Shown here in pieces: positions 6,437 through 7,957 of a DNA stretch of 7,957 nt. The stretch is from an uncultured Fibrobacter sp. (lineage in GTDB: Bacteria > Fibrobacterota > Fibrobacteria > Fibrobacterales > Fibrobacteraceae). Below the pieces are notes generated by a model, which had not been told where the DNA came from, made no database searches, and saw nothing but the letters and a program-made list of their open reading frames with translations. The stretch lies in contig NZ_CALEFV010000348.1 of NCBI RefSeq assembly GCF_937877005.1, forward strand, positions 1 through 7,957, given 5' to 3'. The translations under genes were made by a program, and so were the position numbers. Position 1 is the stretch's first letter, and every line of letters starts with the position of its first letter.

Positions 6437-6480
6437 ATTCGCCTTCGCGCTCTGAAAACGCGTTCAGGCCGAATGATTTT
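6437..6480 (+). terminator. Weak terminator-like hairpin before scpA
   Basis: ATTCG (6437-6441) / CGAAT (6470-6474), CCT (6442-6444) / AGG (6466-6468) and CGCG (6446-6449) / CGCG (6459-6462) build an interrupted 12-bp stem with a 9-nt loop, followed by GATTTT. The T-run is short and interrupted. It may end the MNT/HEPN transcript. Confidence 0.3.
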
Positions 6481-6497
6481 AACTACATTTACCGTAA

Positions 6498-7957
6498 ATG
6501 ACCGAAGTCGAAGAACAGGAAGAATACGAAGTACGCATCGGGGCGTTCAATGGCCCGATGGACTTGCTGGTGTATCTTGTTCAGAAGAAGGAAGTTCCGC
6601 TCGAACAGATTTCGATTGCAGAAATTGCGGACCAGTTCTTAAAGTGGGTGAACGAGTACGAGGGTACCGACTTGTCGAAGGCGGGCGACTTCTTGTACAT
6701 GGCAAGCCGCTTGATGGCCTTAAAGGTGCAGGAACTTTTGCCGGCCGAGCAGCGCGACCCCGAGATGGAAGCGGAATACAACGAAGACCGCGAACAGCTC
6801 ATGAAGGAAATGCTGGAATACCAGCGCTTCAAGCAAGTCGCGAGCGGCCTCCAGGAAATGGAAAGCGAGAACTTCGGTACGTATTCCCGCGGGCGCCTGG
6901 AAAAGACGCAGACCGACGAAGAGACTTTGGCCGACGCGAACATCTGGCAGCTTTTCCGCGCCTACCAGAAGAGCTTGAAGACCAAGATTTCGGAAACGAT
7001 TCACCACATCGAACTCGACTACGTGACCATTCAGGACCGTCAGCAGGCGATCAACAATTATCTTGCGGTGAATGGCCGCGCCCTGTTCGAAGACTTGCTC
7101 GACAACGATTCTCACCCGATTGTGGCGGCAGTGACCTTCATGGCCATGCTCGAGATGATCAAGACGGACGAAATCGTATTCCGCCAAAGCGAACTGTTCG
7201 GGCCGATTTGGATTTACCGCAAGAAGAACAACGCCGACTACGCCGAAGAAATGGCGCACGAGACCGTGTTCTTCAGCAAGGATCCGGACGTGAAGCCGGG
7301 CCTTGTAGAAGCGATTCGCAACCAGGCGATAGCACGTTCCAAGGAACAGACCGTGGGCGACTTGGCCGCGGTGATGCGCGAAGCCGTGCTGTGGACAGAA
7401 CGCGGACGGAACGTGAGCGAAGACGATTTGAACGCCATGCTCGAAGGTCGCGAAGACTTGAGCGAAGTGCAGGAAAACCCGTTCGCCGAGATGATGAAGG
7501 AAGACGATGCGACTGAAAATGCCCAGGCTTCTGCGGAAGGTGCGCAGGCCCCGGCAGAAGGTTCTCAGGCCCCGGCAGAAGGAACCGCGCAGGTTGTTGA
7601 ATCTGCTCCCGAAACAAGCGCGCCGACAACTGAAACGGTTGCGGAAGAAACAAGCGCTCCGGTTGCTGAAGAAACGCCGATGGAAGAAAATGAGGAATGG
7701 ATTGCTTCGTTGTCTACGACTCCTCGCAATGACGTGAACGAAGCATCTGTCGAAGAGACTCCCGCTGAAGAGCCGCAGCCGACCGATGTGTCCGCTACGG
7801 AGCCGGCCGCAGAGCCGCAGCCGTCAGACAACATGACGGACGAAGAATTCGAAGCGTTCATGAAAAAAGCCCAGGCGTTCTACGACTCCCAGGCCAATGA
7901 AAAAGGGATTGCTTCGTCGCCTACGGCTCCTCGCAATGACGTAAACGACGACGATGA
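6498..7957 (+). CDS. scpA: Segregation and condensation protein A with a long acidic tail (3' end off window)
   Basis: The kleisin subunit of the bacterial SMC-ScpA-ScpB condensin, which bridges SMC heads and compacts and segregates the chromosome. The N-terminus YEVRIGAFNGPMDLLVYLVQ (10-29) is the hallmark ScpA motif that contacts the SMC neck. The central acidic helical region follows, and the winged-helix part ends around FGPIWIYRKK (234-243). Normal family members stop near 240-280 residues. Here at least 486 are present: a further helical segment (about 244-335), then a Glu/Ala/Pro/Thr-rich low-complexity tail from about 342 with heptad repeats and two in-frame copies of a genomic repeat (401-413 and 470-482). 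A possible conserved helix MTDEEFEAFMKKAQAFYDSQ lies between them. The start at 6498 directly follows an in-frame stop (6495-6497). No clear ribosome site is seen, but the conserved motif begins nine residues later, so no later start is likely. The frame is open at the edge. Confidence 0.93.
   Translation, partial: MTEVEEQEEYEVRIGAFNGPMDLLVYLVQKKEVPLEQISIAEIADQFLKWVNEYEGTDLSKAGDFLYMASRLMALKVQELLPAEQRDPEMEAEYNEDREQLMKEMLEYQRFKQVASGLQEMESENFGTYSRGRLEKTQTDEETLADANIWQLFRAYQKSLKTKISETIHHIELDYVTIQDRQQAINNYLAVNGRALFEDLLDNDSHPIVAAVTFMAMLEMIKTDEIVFRQSELFGPIWIYRKKNNADYAEEMAHETVFFSKDPDVKPGLVEAIRNQAIARSKEQTVGDLAAVMREAVLWTERGRNVSEDDLNAMLEGREDLSEVQENPFAEMMKEDDATENAQASAEGAQAPAEGSQAPAEGTAQVVESAPETSAPTTETVAEETSAPVAEETPMEENEEWIASLSTTPRNDVNEASVEETPAEEPQPTDVSATEPAAEPQPSDNMTDEEFEAFMKKAQAFYDSQANEKGIASSPTAPRNDVNDDD
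7524..7582 (+). repeat. 21-bp tandem repeats in the scpA tail
   Basis: CAGGCCCCGGCAGAAGG occurs exactly at 7545-7561 and 7566-7582, 21 bp apart. A diverged copy begins at 7524. They encode three seven-residue units (AQASAEG, AQAPAEG, SQAPAEG) in the low-complexity tail of ScpA. Confidence 0.8.
7699..7735 (+). repeat. Dispersed repeat, copy 1 in the scpA tail
   Basis: A 37-bp unit starting GGATTGCTTCG and ending CTCGCAATGACGT. It differs from the copy at 7906-7942 at three positions only. It is read in frame as IASLSTTPRNDV (ScpA residues 402-413). The ends ATTGC and GCAAT are complementary. Confidence 0.8.
7906..7942 (+). repeat. Dispersed repeat, copy 2 in the scpA tail
   Basis: The same 37-bp unit as at 7699-7735, 207 bp downstream in the same orientation and the same reading frame, read as IASSPTAPRNDV (ScpA residues 471-482). 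It retains the palindromic centre GCCTACGGC, so it looks closer to the parent element than copy 1. Confidence 0.8.

Noticed and set aside
6473..7516. Long plus-strand frame of 347 residues over scpA
   Set aside because: Arg/Gly/Asp-rich shadow of scpA in another frame; the 6498 frame has the conserved ScpA motifs.

Overview
The window looks like chromosomal DNA of a Gram-negative, lipoprotein-bearing bacterium. From the style of GlmS, the FKBP lipoprotein and ScpA I infer a Fibrobacter or a close relative, but no rRNA or other decisive marker is present, so this is a moderate-confidence inference. Three housekeeping genes frame a small accessory region. Two of them run off the window edges: an FKBP-type prolyl isomerase lipoprotein at the left (minus strand, C-terminus missing) and the condensin subunit gene scpA at the right (plus strand, C-terminus missing). 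The third, glmS, is complete.

Layout. 1-870: FKBP lipoprotein, minus strand, with an Ala/Pro/Lys tail made of 54-bp tandem repeats. 871-994: AT-rich divergent promoter region. 995-2821: glmS, followed by a clear intrinsic terminator at 2876-2902. 2997-5429: an 810-residue minus-strand protein that fuses a PD-(D/E)XK-like nuclease motif set to a gamma-type N6-adenine methyltransferase core and a probable target-recognition region, which is the layout of a one-protein Type IIG restriction-modification enzyme. 5430-5910: about 480 bp without a protein gene but full of structure. It holds a perfect hairpin burying the RM start codon, a 119-nt imperfect hairpin (about 46 pairs) whose wobble pattern favours the minus-strand RNA, a cluster of short palindromic repeats, and a good promoter for the next gene. 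5923-6415: an intact MNT nucleotidyltransferase (antitoxin-like) overlapping a HEPN partner gene that has lost its catalytic end. 6498-7957: scpA.

How it fits together. glmS (amino-sugar supply for the cell wall), the FKBP lipoprotein (envelope protein folding) and scpA (chromosome segregation) are ordinary core genes. The RM enzyme, the candidate RNA and the decaying MNT/HEPN pair look like a small defence island placed between glmS and scpA. GC content drops from roughly 62% in the last line of glmS to 37-38% in the middle of the RM gene and returns to 53% near its 5' end. A short palindromic repeat family occurs in reading frame within both the RM gene (once) and the scpA tail (twice), and degenerate relatives lie in the intergenic region.

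The most interesting unexplained signal is the untranslated leader of the RM gene: the start-codon hairpin plus the long, apparently RNA-level structure upstream suggest that synthesis of this enzyme may be controlled by RNA. That is inference from sequence only.
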